In this document: positions 49,973 through 62,200 of the stretch, piece by piece
Layout of the letters: every line of letters begins with the position of its first letter
Numbering within the stretch: position 1 is the stretch's first letter
Assembly: GCF_964204645.1 (NCBI RefSeq)
Contig: NC_134032.1
Location: forward strand, 8,047,275 to 8,111,274
DNA: 64,000 bases
DNA from: Tubulanus polymorphus
Taxonomy: Eukaryota > Nemertea > Palaeonemertea > Tubulaniformes > Tubulanidae
Reading direction: 5' to 3'
Position numbers and translations under genes: made by a program
Notes under the pieces: generated by a model
What the model saw: the letters and a program-made list of their open reading frames with translations, nothing else
Told to the model about the DNA's origin: nothing
Databases searched by the model: none

Positions 49973-50259
49973 AAATAAATCTTGCTTCGACATCAAACTA
50001 TTTACCTCTTGTAAATTCGAGAACTTTTAAAGATGAAATTAAAGTTGTTTTTTTTTCTTTTATTCAGCATCGCAAATCAATTTTTTCGTTTTCTTTGGTC
50101 GGATTGTCCCCGTTATCTAGTTTTTGATTGGTATCGGTTTGTTTTGATTTGGCGTCCCTTACAAACCCACCACACTTCCAACAGCGATTTAGGGGTCTGA
50201 TTTAGAAATCGGCAATCTCATCTACGAAGGAGGCTGCAGATATAAATGGAATGGTCGGC

Positions 50260-53200
50260 GGTCGAATTCTAAGAAGTTTTTGTGAAATCAAAGTGCATGT
50301 ACACGATTTGGAATCTCGGTTCCGGTTCATGCGAGCTATCTTCCAACCAGCCTGACATGGCGTTTCCCGTTTTTTGGCTGCATTTTCTTTCACCCTGACG
50401 CTTCTACGTTTATCGCGATGACCCGAAAAATAATGATATAGGCTCAACAAACGACGTTTTTTTCAAATGTCGCTTTACTAGTTTCATTTCCGAATAACAA
50501 AGCAAAAACATTTTTTTTCGATAATGAAGTGTTCACCAGAGTACATGTCATAATGTGTCTCTGACAACCGACATTGATGTCTTAGACATCAGGCGCATTC
50601 GAACTGAAACGAAATCGATGGGAAAAGTTGACTAACAGCTTTTCATTACTTCATACTTTGATTCAAATATCGAGACGGGAAATAGAAAAAATCAAATAAG
50701 CGATGGAATAACAAAACATACAAAGCCATACTCACCGGTCCCTGGTATCGTCCATTACGAGATTTGCATTTCTGCCGAAGAGAAATAAGTTTTTTTTTTA
50801 TTCCTCCGATGGTTAATCACGTTTAGCACTCGTACGGGGTTTTTGATCGATCGAAGGTTAGATGGGATATCTCTTACATGAACCAATCAAATAACGTTTA
50901 ACTGAGAGACCGTGCAGTATTGGTTCTGATTGGTTGATTAGAAATTTATTTTTGACCGATCGGATAGCTCATTGCTGATAACCACTACTGGATTTACTTC
51001 CGAAAAAAAGAATACAAATGATTTCCGTTAAGTGTATGTAATTCAACTAATTTAGAGTCACATCTAATCTACGTGTTTCTTATCATAGGGTTGGCTCTAT
51101 GAAAAACTGAAGGCATTCCTCGGACAAAGCAGCCACGCTGAAGACCCGAAATGATGTTCCACTGACCATAGATTTATATATTTTGAAGAAATCTACCCGA
51201 AAATGATGCATAAATGTCATAGCACAACGGGCAATCTCTAGGGGAAGGGTCCTGGTCCGGACCCCTGAAACCACAACCGTGCTGATTTCTACGTTTAAGA
51301 ATAGCGTTTTTTACCTTATTGGTGCTACATGACTTTCCGTACATCATCGACGACTTCACTCCAGACAAAGAACCAGTATCCGACTGACACGGTATCCCCT
51401 TACACACGTTTACAGCCAACCACTATTTAGAAAAAAATCGCTGCATCACAGAAAATCATGGCAGAAAAGATCTTCATAAATCGCCAAATGATATCGTCAA
51501 TATCTTTTTCCACATTTTCTACCTCCATGAAAAACCCTAGTATGTCAACCTTCTAGGTGGTTTTCTTCATATATCCCCCTATAGCAACATTAAGTTGCCA
51601 CCATAGACCTTTTCAGTAAGTTCAGATGACATCATACACGCTTCCAGAAAAGATTACTACATAAATCATGTAGATGTCATGGCAGCAAGTTGGATTCGGG
51701 CTGCTTTATTCATGAATCAAATAGAGTCGAACAAATTCTAGCAATGAAAAAACACCATTCATACCCATTCTTTATTTGCCCACAGAACTTGGCTGATTGT
51801 GTAACGAGCATTGGCTTTGCCTTCGACACCTTTCGGGGCCCCGAATTTCCACGTTTCCCCTCTGCTAAGCATACTGGTGCAGAGATCATCGAGTATTTTT
51901 CGTTCAGCGTCGTTCACCGCTCCTGGTAACACGGTCGGTTTCGGCATCTGCCCGCATTGATAATCCATACACGGGTACACCCAGTCATCGCTGTGGAGGA
52001 CAATAAACAGATTCCATTTGGAATTAACTCGAGCCATTTGAAATACATATCGTTTGATTAAATGCTCTCCCTGCAAAACCTCTGCAGTGCGTCTGTGGTA
52101 ATAGATGGTTTTTGCAAGGGGATCCACAATACGTTACAGAAGTACCAGGTATGCCGGTGGACAAATGTTGTGAAGCAAATGATAATTCCACTTGTGACAT
52201 AAACTTTTATCACAATAGGAAATTCTTATTCTGGCAAAAGTGAGGTTCGCTACATATTTAATTGCATAATTTCATTTGCGGTTAAGTGAGGATGCAAGGA
52301 AGTGTTACTAACTCGGTTTCTGTCAACAATTGAATATTGATATTGAATCAACTTGCTTTAGTAAAGTAGGTCAATCATTAACGAAAATCACACCAATCAC
52401 CGAGAACCGAAAAAACCATATATGATCCATATATATGTCTTAAACTTACTCGAAGATTTCCTTAGCATTTTGTTTGATGCACTGGGACCAGGTGAAAAAG
52501 TTTCCGGGAGACGTCATGATACCATTCATACATCGTCTTTCCCGCGGATGCAAAAACCCCAACCTAAAATTCACATAAGAAAACGTGTTTTTTCATACTC
52601 GAAAAAAATAAGTAATAATTTTTCGAATCGAATAACATATGTACGATAAAAAAAGTTACGAATTACTGCATATCCCTGAACTACTTATCGTTAGCATTTT
52701 CCTGACCTAGTTCCGTACTTACAAATGGCCGATTTCATGGGCGAGTAATTTATCGTAAACCATGTGTTTGTAGGTTGGATTTCCTTGAACGACTCCGCAG
52801 TTCCAAACCGGGCTGGTCTTACAAACGCTACCTATTGACCGAGTTCGACCTGAAATTTATTTTTGTGATCTGTGATTCACTGAAAATTCATTTAGATATT
52901 TTTCCATCGATAACAGAATCGATAATTTGGCTTACCCGCCGCCATTTGCGTCAGTTTGTCTTCGCTTTCGCTTGAAAAATTGGATATCAGCTGTCATTAG
53001 TATTAGTTTTCATAATCTTACTGAATCATTGAACTCATTAAAAATGAGGAGGTCGTCATTAGTGACTAATCATTATTTTACTGGATCGTTGATATCATTG
53101 AGAAAGAAGATATCGTCGCTAGTAACTACTGATATTGTAACTGAATCCTTGATGTTATTGAGAAAGAGGGATCGTCATTGGTTGTAATGATATTTTGCTG

Positions 53201-55743
53201 AATCGTTTAAGACATTGAAAAGGAGAAGGTCGTTAAGTTAGTGCTGTGTTGATTATGTTTGCAGCTGCCAATACGTGAAATCATTCCGTGCGAAACCTAT
53301 ATCTGCTTTCATTGGATCAAGCCAAGATGTCGTTCGATAGAAAATAAATAAGTCAAACATCCCTGCCTTCAAATCAATAGCATCTGCCTCAACCAGACAC
53401 CGTCAATTTGGTCGGGGAAAAATTTCGAGTAGATAGTGTATAAAGTCTAGTTCTGCTGATATTTTGGGTCCCCAAACATCATTGAAAATTAGAGGATGCA
53501 GATCTTTCACCTCTTATCTTTCAACTCTTTCACCTTGTATACCCTTTGAAAACTCCATCTCCTAGGTTTTTTAGGGTTCCTCGGTGCAGATTACATTCGG
53601 CGTTGCATTGTTTCTTCATAGTGACTATGCCAGTTGCGACATCCCAACAACTGAACCCCGCCTTCACGGGGAACTCTGGTCACGCCCTCCTCGCTAACAA
53701 AGACGTCCCCGCAAATATCAATTCGGTTGGATGAAGGTCGTGATAGTCACAGGATTCTTAGATTTGTGATTAGATAAGATTTAGCGTACTTACTGAAATA
53801 GATACATAGCCATGTCCCAGGATTTATCACTGTTTTGTTTGGCCAGTTCTTTCGAGTATTCACAAAAGGAAGCCACGCCGGCGCCGCTGGGCCCGGCTTC
53901 TCCCACGTATTTTGAAGTTTCGTCGCGAATCTTTTGCTGCAGAGAACAAGAAGTTATCGAACATTACTGTTATCCCCAAGTTTAGGTTAGTGTATTACTA
54001 CATCGACTAAACTATGGAAATGGGTTCAGCGTAATATTAAATCCGCACGACTGTAGAACTGTGGGTGAAAAGTTGGAATCATACTTACGGATTCAGAAAG
54101 AGAGAGTGACCGGACTTCGACCATGTTGAAATTGATATCTATTCCGTCCAACTGTTCGTAACTGTAAACATCATTCAACTTCAAAAAAGGAAACATACGA
54201 ACTCATAATGGATTCAAATTTTAACTGGAACAATAGAATCGTGAAAACAAACTCCGCATTATTCTACTGTGGAAATTCAGCTATAAGCATTTTCTGTATT
54301 TATAAGAGCCAGTCGTGTGTAGATGTTAAATAGGATGGAGCCCTTTCTATTATCAGTTAAAGATATTTGACCATAGCGTAAACATCGAAGATGGACCAAC
54401 TTTTGGCTATAACACTTGAAACTCAACAAAAAATCTGCTGAGCTGGATGTAATTAGTCCCAACGAAAAACACGCCTAAAAATGCCAAGAACTAAAATTTG
54501 TGTTTTTGAGAATTTCGTCGCGGTTGATCAATTTACCTTTTGAGCTAACCGTTCCTTGATGGCTTGTATCATGGCGGACTCTGAGTTCGGTTGATGGCGT
54601 CGGCTCCAGTGATCACGCAATTTCGAAGAGACAAAAATCGCTATGTCCACCGTACGCCAATATTTAGCCGGGAAGCCTAGAAGAAATTAGAATAACACAC
54701 AAATGATGAAAATATTGCTAATGACATCTTTCGAAGGTACGTATTGGAGTCTGGAATGCCTATATATAATATACAATATATCTCCTGGAATTATCTTACA
54801 TTGGCATCTTCAAGCGGAATAAGATAAAGTTAGTTTATTACCTATTACTACTGAACTCATTCTTAGGTTTCTCCATAATTTTCGCAGTGATATTCCATTC
54901 AATTGCCTTCTCTATGGTATTAGGCTTTTTACATCCCTTAGGGGAGTCCCTTTTCCACTTTTCTTCACCAGAATTTATAGTGTAGAAAATACATTTATGT
55001 AACTTATCTTATTGTGATTTAGCTGATTTCACATTGTCCTTATCAATAATATAAACTAAGAATAATGAATAAATAATACTTTATTCATAAATAGAGCAAA
55101 ATCCTGTGGAAAAAATCATCACTCTACATGTATAAAAATGCAAAGCGGATTTTGAGATTCAACGGGTTTTAAAAGGAGATGGATTTTTGTCAACTGGTTC
55201 AAGATACGAAAGGAAAAAGTAACAATCGGGATAAACTCAAGATTAGCAAATAGGGCAATTGATGTTTGTTTTTAGGGCATCCAGACACTTACCCTTTCTT
55301 TGCATTGTCTGACAGTTGCCAGCTGAAAAACGGAAACAAAATACGATTGAAATAAATTAGGAAGCAACACCTTTTACATAATTTTCTGGTGAATAATTGA
55401 CTCGTAGCTAAACTTCCTTTTACACTAGTTTTAACTCTAGTGACAAACTCAGAACTAATCGAACCAGAATAGGAAATGAATCAACCAGATGTAAAATAAA
55501 ACAAAGATCTGTAAAAACTTTTCTTACCAAATTAATCGATTTTTCAGAATTTTTTGCATCCTAAAACTTGAAATCTATCTAAATCTCAAAATCTATTGTT
55601 TGAACGTAGAAAAACTACCTCTTACTACGTATATATCATACCATCATTTGATTACATATTTCACAAATTCACTCACCTGCCACAGTCGCCAAGCAGGACG
55701 ATAGATAAACAACTACGATAGCAGAAGCAGAAAGATTCACCAT
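50260..55743 (-). CDS. Divergent secreted M12B metalloprotease, gene 3
   Basis: Minus-strand exons: 55677-55743 (signal peptide MVNLSASAIVVVYLSSCLA), 55293-55322, 54537-54676 (TVDIAIFVSSKLRDHW), 54089-54178 (LNDVYSYEQLDGIDINFNMV), 53794-53936 (SFCEYSKELAKQNSDKSW), about 52723-52827 (KLLAHEIGHL), 52450-52563 (continuing LGFLHPRERRCMNG..WSQC), 51765-51990 (MPKPTVLPGAV), 51315-51422 (CKGIPCQSD..YGKSCSTN), 50736-50771 and a last exon somewhere in 50260-50430. Across the splice the site reads HEIGHLLGFLHP, i.e. HExxHxxGxxH. The Cys pattern after it (RRCMNG ... WSQC ... C.D.LC) is ADAMTS-like. Only about ten residues separate signal peptide and catalytic domain, so no propeptide. The acceptor of the HEIGH exon is weak and an exon before it may be missing; the 3' end is uncertain. 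Confidence 0.8.
52995..53240. repeat. ~62-bp degenerate tandem repeat
   Basis: Four diverged copies of a unit containing TGAATCnTTGAnntcATTGA then GAAAgaggagnTCGTCATTAGT. It lies in an intron of gene 3. Confidence 0.7.
54700..55290. other. Gene 3 intron, nothing recognised
   Basis: AT-rich, with no exon-like ORF, no clear repeat boundary and no RNA gene seen. Confidence 0.4.
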
Positions 55744-56558
55744 TTTGAGTTCACGCAGTATCGTCTGCGAACTGTCGGTGATAGCGTTCATTTAGCCCGT
55801 GTGATAAACACGCCAGACGTCACTGAGCAAACATTTTGCAATCTAGTTCTACAACGTTTAACTTGATTCCGACATGAAATCGTTCTGCACCGCCCAAATC
55901 AAATCAAAAACAGATTACAGTAAGACCTCCTATGGGAACACCTACTAACCCTATCGAACTTATCCCTCATTTGAACTAGTTGTTTAGAGAACCTCAACAC
56001 CTTCTCTACAGCGGGTTGTAATCTTTTTCTTCGGTGGAAGGTCAAACCCAGTATAGGTAAAAATCCCCTAGTTAAAAATCCCCGAATCTTCAAAGTAGGT
56101 AAAAATCATTGGATCCAGTAAATTCATTGGATCTGAAAGGGAATTTAGAGCAGTACATGTACTGATTTTGCAACGCCTTGCCTTTTTCTAGGTCCAACAC
56201 ATATTTCCCTCACTTTTAAAAGAAGACGTCTTCTGACTTTGAAACATGTTCCGTTCGGGAACATATTACCTCCATTGTTAAATGGCACCATTAATATTTA
56301 CCAGGTTTTACCCCCTAAAAAAATCCTCACGGGTATAAGTATTCGGGATGACCCACTATGTATTTTGTATTTTAGTATTGTTTTAGTACCATCTTCGAAT
56401 ATAGTATATACTAGTACAAATGATTTTTTGAACCACGAGCTCTTGAATGAAGGGTTTTGTGTGCTTATTAAATAGCTAATTGCTTAGAGAGGAAATATGT
56501 ACAAAAATGTCTTCTCGGCTAGGGTATGCACCGTAACCGATCACGATTGACCGCCTAT
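55744..56558. other. Intergenic stretch between gene 3 and the Ly6 pair
   Basis: The upstream region of gene 3 shows no TATA-like box near the ATG at 55743. ORFs 55899-56093 and 56239-56475 lack domain or splice support. No gene is called. Confidence 0.4.
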
Positions 56559-57169
56559 TTACTTGTATATTATTCGGATGAAACTTATCCACGTCCGCAA
56601 TACAAAATATGACGAAGTATATCTGTATTGACAAGATATCAGATGAGCAGCCGTATTCTTAGGATTCTCCCTTGAGTTACACAATTTTCTGTCGCAACAC
56701 GTTATTGAGTAACTGTACGTGTTGTAAATCTCCTTGTATTTTTTGGTGCAATCTCTGTTATTGGTGACATTGGCGCAACCTTTTATTCCGAAGTCATCGC
56801 TCAATGATTGAACGAACTGCTTGAAAATACGGACTAAACTAATAATAATTTTGATGATTTCACCAGTCATTCACAAACGAAAAATAAACGCACCACACAA
56901 GCTTTATTGCCTTCTATGCCTGACTCATTCGCACTATAAACGGACCAATCATAACATTCTTGACTTATTCTTAACTTCTTTGAATTCACTGATAGCATCG
57001 TTTTACATTTTTACAACTGGCTACTGAAATCATAGATCGCTAAGACATTAAACCCCATCCTCAATCAAGAGGAAACAATCAAAAATCCATTTTTCTAACT
57101 ATCGAGTATATACTTACAACGCAGAGAAAATAGTATCAGAAAAATACACGTAATTCGCAAGTTTGACAT
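56559..57169 (-). pseudogene. Ly6/uPAR-type three-finger gene, disrupted paralogue
   Basis: Exon 1 (57118-57169) encodes a signal peptide MSNLRITCIFLILFSL. Exon 3 (56559-56816) is open and ends with CCDRKLCN and a hydrophobic C-tail. Exon 2 (56894-57023) is broken relative to the neighbour: after CYQ about 17 extra bases replace the C-E-G codons, giving TGA and TAA stops and a frameshift, and a later Cys codon has become Gly (SGIEG). Both changes remove disulfide cysteines of the three-finger fold. It may still make RNA, but a normal protein is unlikely. Confidence 0.7.
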
Positions 57170-57790
57170 TGCTTCGTCTAAAATCAGAAAATCAATCGTA
57201 AAGGGGGATGCAGAGGAGCTCTTCTAAAGGTGAAATTTGTTTTTGGTAGTAACGTTTTATTACTTTTTAGGGTATCGTTCAATGGTGAAAGAAAAAGTTA
57301 TCAGTTTTTCTTTATATATTTCAATGGAAATTGGCAAAATTCCCGTGGCATGATACGAACATTGCCGATGTGTATAATATAAGCTTACGCGCTGAGTGCT
57401 AGGCAATAAATACACTTATTGGATATACGTTGATGCGCTCATGGCGTTTGCAAGTCCCTTCGACAACCAATCTGGTGTTTCGATACACTGAACAAAGTAA
57501 CACACAGATGAATCATTTATGTTTTTTGATTATTCGATTCAAGAGATAAAATGTTTTATTCAGTGATTTGTAAGTTGTAGATCGCGATAAACAAGCTCCG
57601 AATCGATGATATAAATCGAAATGAATTGAATTGAATTGGCTCATGTCTCAGACCGATTTTGATACCGGCTATTACGGAATACCAAGTCGATAACGATGAA
57701 CGATGAACGATGATAGGTGACGCGCGTTGCGTGAATGATCGATATCTATCACATCGGGCGTCAAGGATTTTAGTGTATTTCTAAAAAAAG
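57170..57790. other. Upstream of the Ly6 pseudogene, with a GPCR-end remnant
   Basis: 57290-57345 resembles 60575-60632 (the GPCR stop and 3' end). It is followed directly by CGTGGCATGATACGAACA, which resembles 61932-61950 beyond the GPCR. The receptor body is absent here. No other gene was seen. Confidence 0.4.
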
Positions 57791-57796
57791 GGACTG

Positions 57797-57945
57797 ACGA
57801 CCACACCTGACGATGATCTCTAGGGTGAGATCGAAACGACGTGTATTCTATATATTTTAGATTGAATAAATAAATTCTTGTTTTTAAATTCTTTCAATCT
57901 GTAGATAGTGGGTTTTTATCTTATTATCCGTTCACCACGTTCGAG
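57797..57945 (+). repeat. Dispersed repeat with hammerhead-ribozyme-like core
   Basis: CTGACGA (57807-57813), a stem TGATCTC-TAGG-GTGAGATC, then GAAAC (57833-57837): both conserved hammerhead boxes around a paired stem II. It is followed by AT-rich sequence and TTATCTTATTATCCGTTCAC. It is an inverted copy of 7255-7450. Stems I and III were not established. Confidence 0.55.
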
Positions 57946-57959
57946 TGTGGTTATTGTTC

Positions 57960-59390
57960 TAATAGGGACTATTCTCACTACGTGGCGGACAGACGGAAGA
58001 AGTCAGTTTGGCTTTGGTTTTCCTCGCTGCCGGACGTGCGTTTTACGGTTGTGGTGGTTCACAGTTAGGCTTTGTTCTGTGAGCGTGTACTTATGTGAAC
58101 TGTGTGTCTTCCTTTGTGCAGTTTGGAGTCTGTCGTCCGGGATATTCCACTGTGTGGAAGTCTAGTGTATTTGTCGCCTCCTGTGTGCGGGCTGGAGGGC
58201 TGTGTGCCCTGGAGTGTACTGTGTGCGGTTAAGAATATAAGAATAAAGAGTATAAATGAATTATGAGGCATTTTAGGGCAGAGAAAACTCGAGAGGTCAA
58301 GGTTGATAGTTCTCCATTTGTATTGTGTATTTCGGTTTACTACGTTAGTCCCACTATTGTGAGATTTATCGGTCAGGCAGTCGTCTATAATTTCGGTTTT
58401 CTGATCTGTTTCGGCGATTTTATTTAGCGCATTTTCGTTTCCATGGAGAGTTTAATCGCACTCTACGCGTGATTTTAGTTTGCTCCGTTCGACGTGTCAA
58501 ATACCCTAAATGTTTAGTTTTATGCGATGTTTTATGTTTTATGCCGCCTTTTGACCACTCATGTTTTAGGACGTTCTTTGTTTTCTTTATGACTGGTCAG
58601 CTGCTTTTTACTTTTGCCCTTGTATTTCACCGGTCTTACTTAATGATGATCAATGTCTTTTACCGTTTTCGATGTGGAAATAGCCGATTGCATAAGATTT
58701 GAGCGTCTTAAACCCGTTGGTTGTTTACGCTGGTAATAAAGTTAGATCGTTTAAATGTGTTGTTTTATTGCGTCCTATTTTCAATTCTCTATCCGCAGAC
58801 CTCTTAAGCCGGGTGTAGGTCGGCCTTGCGACGCGACGCTATCGTCGCGTTGCGTCAAAAGTGGCCGCGCAAGTCGGTTGTCGGCGACTGTGTGCGACTA
58901 AAGTTGAACATGTGCGACTCATTGCACCCGCCTTAGTGTCCGTTGTCATGGCTTCGGTAATGTTGGCTGGGGGGGGGTTAGTATACTCCCTTTTTAGTTG
59001 CTTTTGGGTCACTGTACGATCTGTTTTGAGGGTGTGGATTCTATTTTCCGGCGACGATTACCGTTGGGTAACTTCTGAGGGGTTGCTTTTCCTTCCCTCT
59101 GGTCATGGTCATGTTACCGCGGCCGATGATGCTTATGAACCATTGTATGTTATTTTCTTCTAGTGTTTAGGGGAGTTCAGTCCCGTAGGGCTTCAACATG
59201 TTTTCTCAGTTAAATGCGATTTTTGAGGTTTATTCCGAGTTTGTAACTCGGGATAAACTAGTTATCTCAGTTAAATGCGATTTTTAGAGGTTAATTCCGA
59301 GTTGGTATTCCGAGTTGGTAATATGTCCTAACGCCGTTTCTATATCGGCACCCGTCACTTAGTAAAGTAGTAAAGGATATAACAACATTA
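57960..59390. other. T/G-rich stretch without a supported gene
   Basis: The base composition differs from neighbours (T- and G-rich plus strand). ORFs 57908-58165 and 58861-59163 carry no recognised domain. A ~70-bp unit with TCAGTTAAATGCGATTTTT is duplicated in tandem at 59197-59320. Confidence 0.4.
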
Positions 59391-59760
59391 ATCATATACA
59401 TGATTGGATTCTTTTCAGACCTAAGAAACAGTATTTACCTAATTTTAGCAATTCGTTCTGGTTCTGCGTACTCAATAGTTGAGCAAATTTATGTACAGAT
59501 GGGTATCTATAATAATAACGTTTTATAAATTTCCGTCGTAAATCATGAAATCTAGGGCATTTTAGAATAAAATGGTATTCTTCTTCAAGATAAGTTCCAT
59601 CGCAAATCCTCTGTTGTCTCTCCAGTGGTGGTCGTTGCCACCTCCCCGTTTCGATTAATTAGATATGACTACTCATTCGTATTTTAGCTATACTTTTACG
59701 GTAATTTGTATTAATCAGTCTTGAATATGTTTCTTTTTCAAAAATTGATTTTGATTCTCT
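59390..59760 (-). mobile_element. LINE ORF2 C-terminal fragment
   Basis: The minus strand reads LIETGRWQRPPLERQQRICD then EEEYHFILKCPRFHDLRRKF, the terminal zinc-motif region of the same general LINE type as at 30.6 kb. The second Cys of the CxxC is lost. It lies just downstream of the intact Ly6 gene. Confidence 0.65.
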
Positions 59761-59822
59761 GTAGAATGTAACTTTTCAGTATTCGTTTAGCTAGCTATTC
59801 GTTTAACCAGCTTTGGTTTTCT

Positions 59823-60448
59823 TCAGTTGTATATTTTCTGTATTAAAAAACTTAGCCACGTCCACAATATAAGATATAGGGATGTATATCTGAATTGATA
59901 CGGAATCGGATGAGCAGCCGTATTCTTAGGGGACTTCTTTGCGTTGCACAATTCCCCATAACAACACGATATTGAGTGTTGATTAGAGTTGTAGATCTTC
60001 TTGTATTTTTCGATGCAATCTCTGTTATCGGTGACATTGGCGCATCCTTTCATTCCGAAGTCTTCGTTCATCGATTGAACGAACTGTTTGAAAATACGGA
60101 AAAAACTGATATTAATAATATTGCTGGCAAAAATTCATCAACTATTCACAAAAGAAAGATTTAACGCACCACACAAGCTTTATTGTCTTCCGCGCACGAC
60201 ACGTTCGCGATATAAAAAGACCGATCGTAACATTCTTGACCTTCGCACTGATAACATCGCTTTACATTTTGGCAGCTGGCTACTGCAATCATAGATCGAT
60301 ATGAAAGTTAGATAGCTCCGTCGATCGTCAATCAAGAGGATTGAATCGAAACACCATTATTTTGCTTTCGATAATTAAATCGATATTCATACTTACGACG
60401 CACAGCCAATAATATCAGAAAAATACACGTAATTCGCAAGTATGACAT
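59823..60448 (-). CDS. Ly6/uPAR-type three-finger protein, intact
   Basis: Three exons: 60397-60448 (signal peptide MSYLRITCIFLILLAV), 60170-60282 (CQNVKRCYQCEGQECYD ... CAEDNKACV) and 59823-60083 (GCANVTDNRDC ... SISCCYGELCN, then a hydrophobic tail YLILWTWLSFLI). Phases join. Ten Cys in the three-finger order with a final CC...LCN define the family, about 140 residues. The C-terminal hydrophobic segment suggests GPI anchoring at the cell surface. The partner or ligand cannot be told. A broken tandem paralogue lies at 56.6-57.2 kb. GTATAAAC about 50 bp before the ATG may serve as a TATA element. Confidence 0.8.
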
Positions 60449-60595
60449 TTTGCTTCGTCTTAAAAAAGAATTAGAAAATCAATCAAGATGCGCATGTTTA
60501 TACTCATTCGAACGTAGAATTTGTACTTCTCGCTTGGGCAATTATGTTTTATTTCTATCTCAGGATATAGTTCAAAAGTGAGTAAGAAAGTATTG

Positions 60596-61822
60596 TCAGT
60601 TTTTCTTGCAATATTTCATTGGTAAGTGGCAAAAAGTCGCTGCGAATTTGCGTCTGAAATCGGCAATGGTGAAGAGATACACAAAAAGGTTAACGGTGAA
60701 AGATAAAAAGCGAAGGGGTTCTAAAATACCTTCTAGATATATGCCTAGTCGCTCAAAAAAAATTGACCTTATATGACCTATGATCCAAGCTAGTGCCTTG
60801 CTAGGACTCATTGAGAAAACGTTCAAACCATTGTACTGCAAAACTTTGAAGATCATAAGATTAATTCTTCTAAAGGAAATGGCGATCGAATACGGGCCGA
60901 TAAGTATCAAAAATACCAGCACGACACAAGTCAGAGTTTTGTGACTTCTGGCAGTCTGGCGACTTACAGCAATATTTTTGAAATCCGATTTTGAAAAGTA
61001 TCGCGAAAACATAGTTAACAACGAGAAAATCAATGCAAGACATACTGGAAGTAGATCGGCCACCAGAGAGTGAATCATGGGACACGCGCTTGCAAAAAGG
61101 CTATCATGCGATTTAGGTTCCGTTTCCAAAGTATCACATGAAAAAGTCAAGCGGCTTGTTTGGTTGATCGTTGGGTAATCGTTCACGGCATGAAAGGTAA
61201 TTACGCCGGATGGATCATGCAATTTTCGAAAGATCTCGATCGGAAAATTTAACATACCTAGAGCTACAAGAATAGTAACCGATTGAATTCGTCTTGTGAC
61301 CGAGAAGAATTTCATGTGATTAAATGGAGCGTACACAGCCCACCATCGTTCAAATGCCATCGCAATAACGATCCAATTCGAGATAAAACTTGTCGAAGAC
61401 CCAACAGCTTTTATTAGAATACAACAGACGGGGGATAGAAATGAAAAATCATAATGAATAAGATAGTTGATTATCGGACAAGATCCGCTTAACGTATATC
61501 TATTATCTCTCAACCAGCGTCGACCACAGAGGCGTTTCCATTGGGGAAAGAGTTCTACAAAGTAACTAACCCAAGGTTGACTGTGCATCAAACCTCTGAA
61601 CACAACAAACGTTTGGTCAGATATAGTGAGCGATATGTAATAGACATACATGTTCCTTACAGAAATACAGCGACGACATTTGAACAGAGTGACCATATTC
61701 AAGGTATTTAAGATAAAACCTATAGGAAATATGAAGACGGGTAACGCTCGACGAACATACTCGAGTTCTTCGTAAATGAAAGGCATTCCCAATGGAAATA
61801 CTTGGCTTGCCACGCCACCCAT
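60596..61822 (-). CDS. Class A (rhodopsin-type) G protein-coupled receptor, intronless
   Basis: An uninterrupted frame extends to 62026, but ATG 61822 (MGGVASQVFPLGMPF) is the better start, giving 408 residues with a short N-terminus before TM1 (VFIFPIGFILNTLNMVTLF). TM2 keeps the conserved Asp (YISLTISDQTFVV). TM3 ends IAMAFERWWAVY, an ERW in place of DRY. TM6 has LILIGPYSI and TM7 FTVNLFVYLF in place of NPxxY, followed by a basic helix 8. ECL2 has a Cys (TFSCDTLE) for the usual disulfide. The loop between TM2 and TM3 is unusually long (about 45 residues). Overall it resembles invertebrate peptide receptors of the FMRFamide-receptor type; the ligand is unknown. Confidence 0.85.
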   Translation of the reverse strand: MGGVASQVFPLGMPFIYEELEYVRRALPVFIFPIGFILNTLNMVTLFKCRRCISVRNMYVYYISLTISDQTFVVFRGLMHSQPWVSYFVELFPQWKRLCGRRWLRDNRYTLSGSCPIINYLIHYDFSFLSPVCCILIKAVGSSTSFISNWIVIAMAFERWWAVYAPFNHMKFFSVTRRIQSVTILVALGMLNFPIEIFRKLHDPSGVITFHAVNDYPTINQTSRLTFSCDTLETEPKSHDSLFASACPMIHSLVADLLPVCLALIFSLLTMFSRYFSKSDFKNIAVSRQTARSHKTLTCVVLVFLILIGPYSIAISFRRINLMIFKVLQYNGLNVFSMSPSKALAWIIGHIRSIFFERLGIYLEGILEPLRFLSFTVNLFVYLFTIADFRRKFAATFCHLPMKYCKKN

Positions 61823-62200
61823 TTCTACGTAATAACACTTTACCTTACCTTTTCGTGATTGGACGATATGAATTGTGCACCGATAGAACATTCCCAGCAA
61901 AAATATAATACGCCGCCGTGTATATTCCCCGAGGCATGATACGAACACAGATATTTTTTGGGTTATCTCTAAGATCACATGTAGTAACCATTGTTTTGAG
62001 TGGAACCGCATTTTGCTTTCCACCATGTTTGGAGCTATCCCTCTACATTCGAATGTATAGATTAGAATTATTTTTGAAATGTATCACTTCGAATAAGTCT
62101 CTAGAGGAAAATACCGATATCATCGATCTGAAAATGCTCGCGGGAATTAACGGTAGAAAATTAGTTAAGTGTAGACTTTACTAGATACATAAACGATCGA

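Noticed and set aside
61918-62184. Plus-strand ORF of 88 codons before the palindrome
   Set aside because: It overlaps the antisense of the GPCR 5' region, with no domain or splice support.
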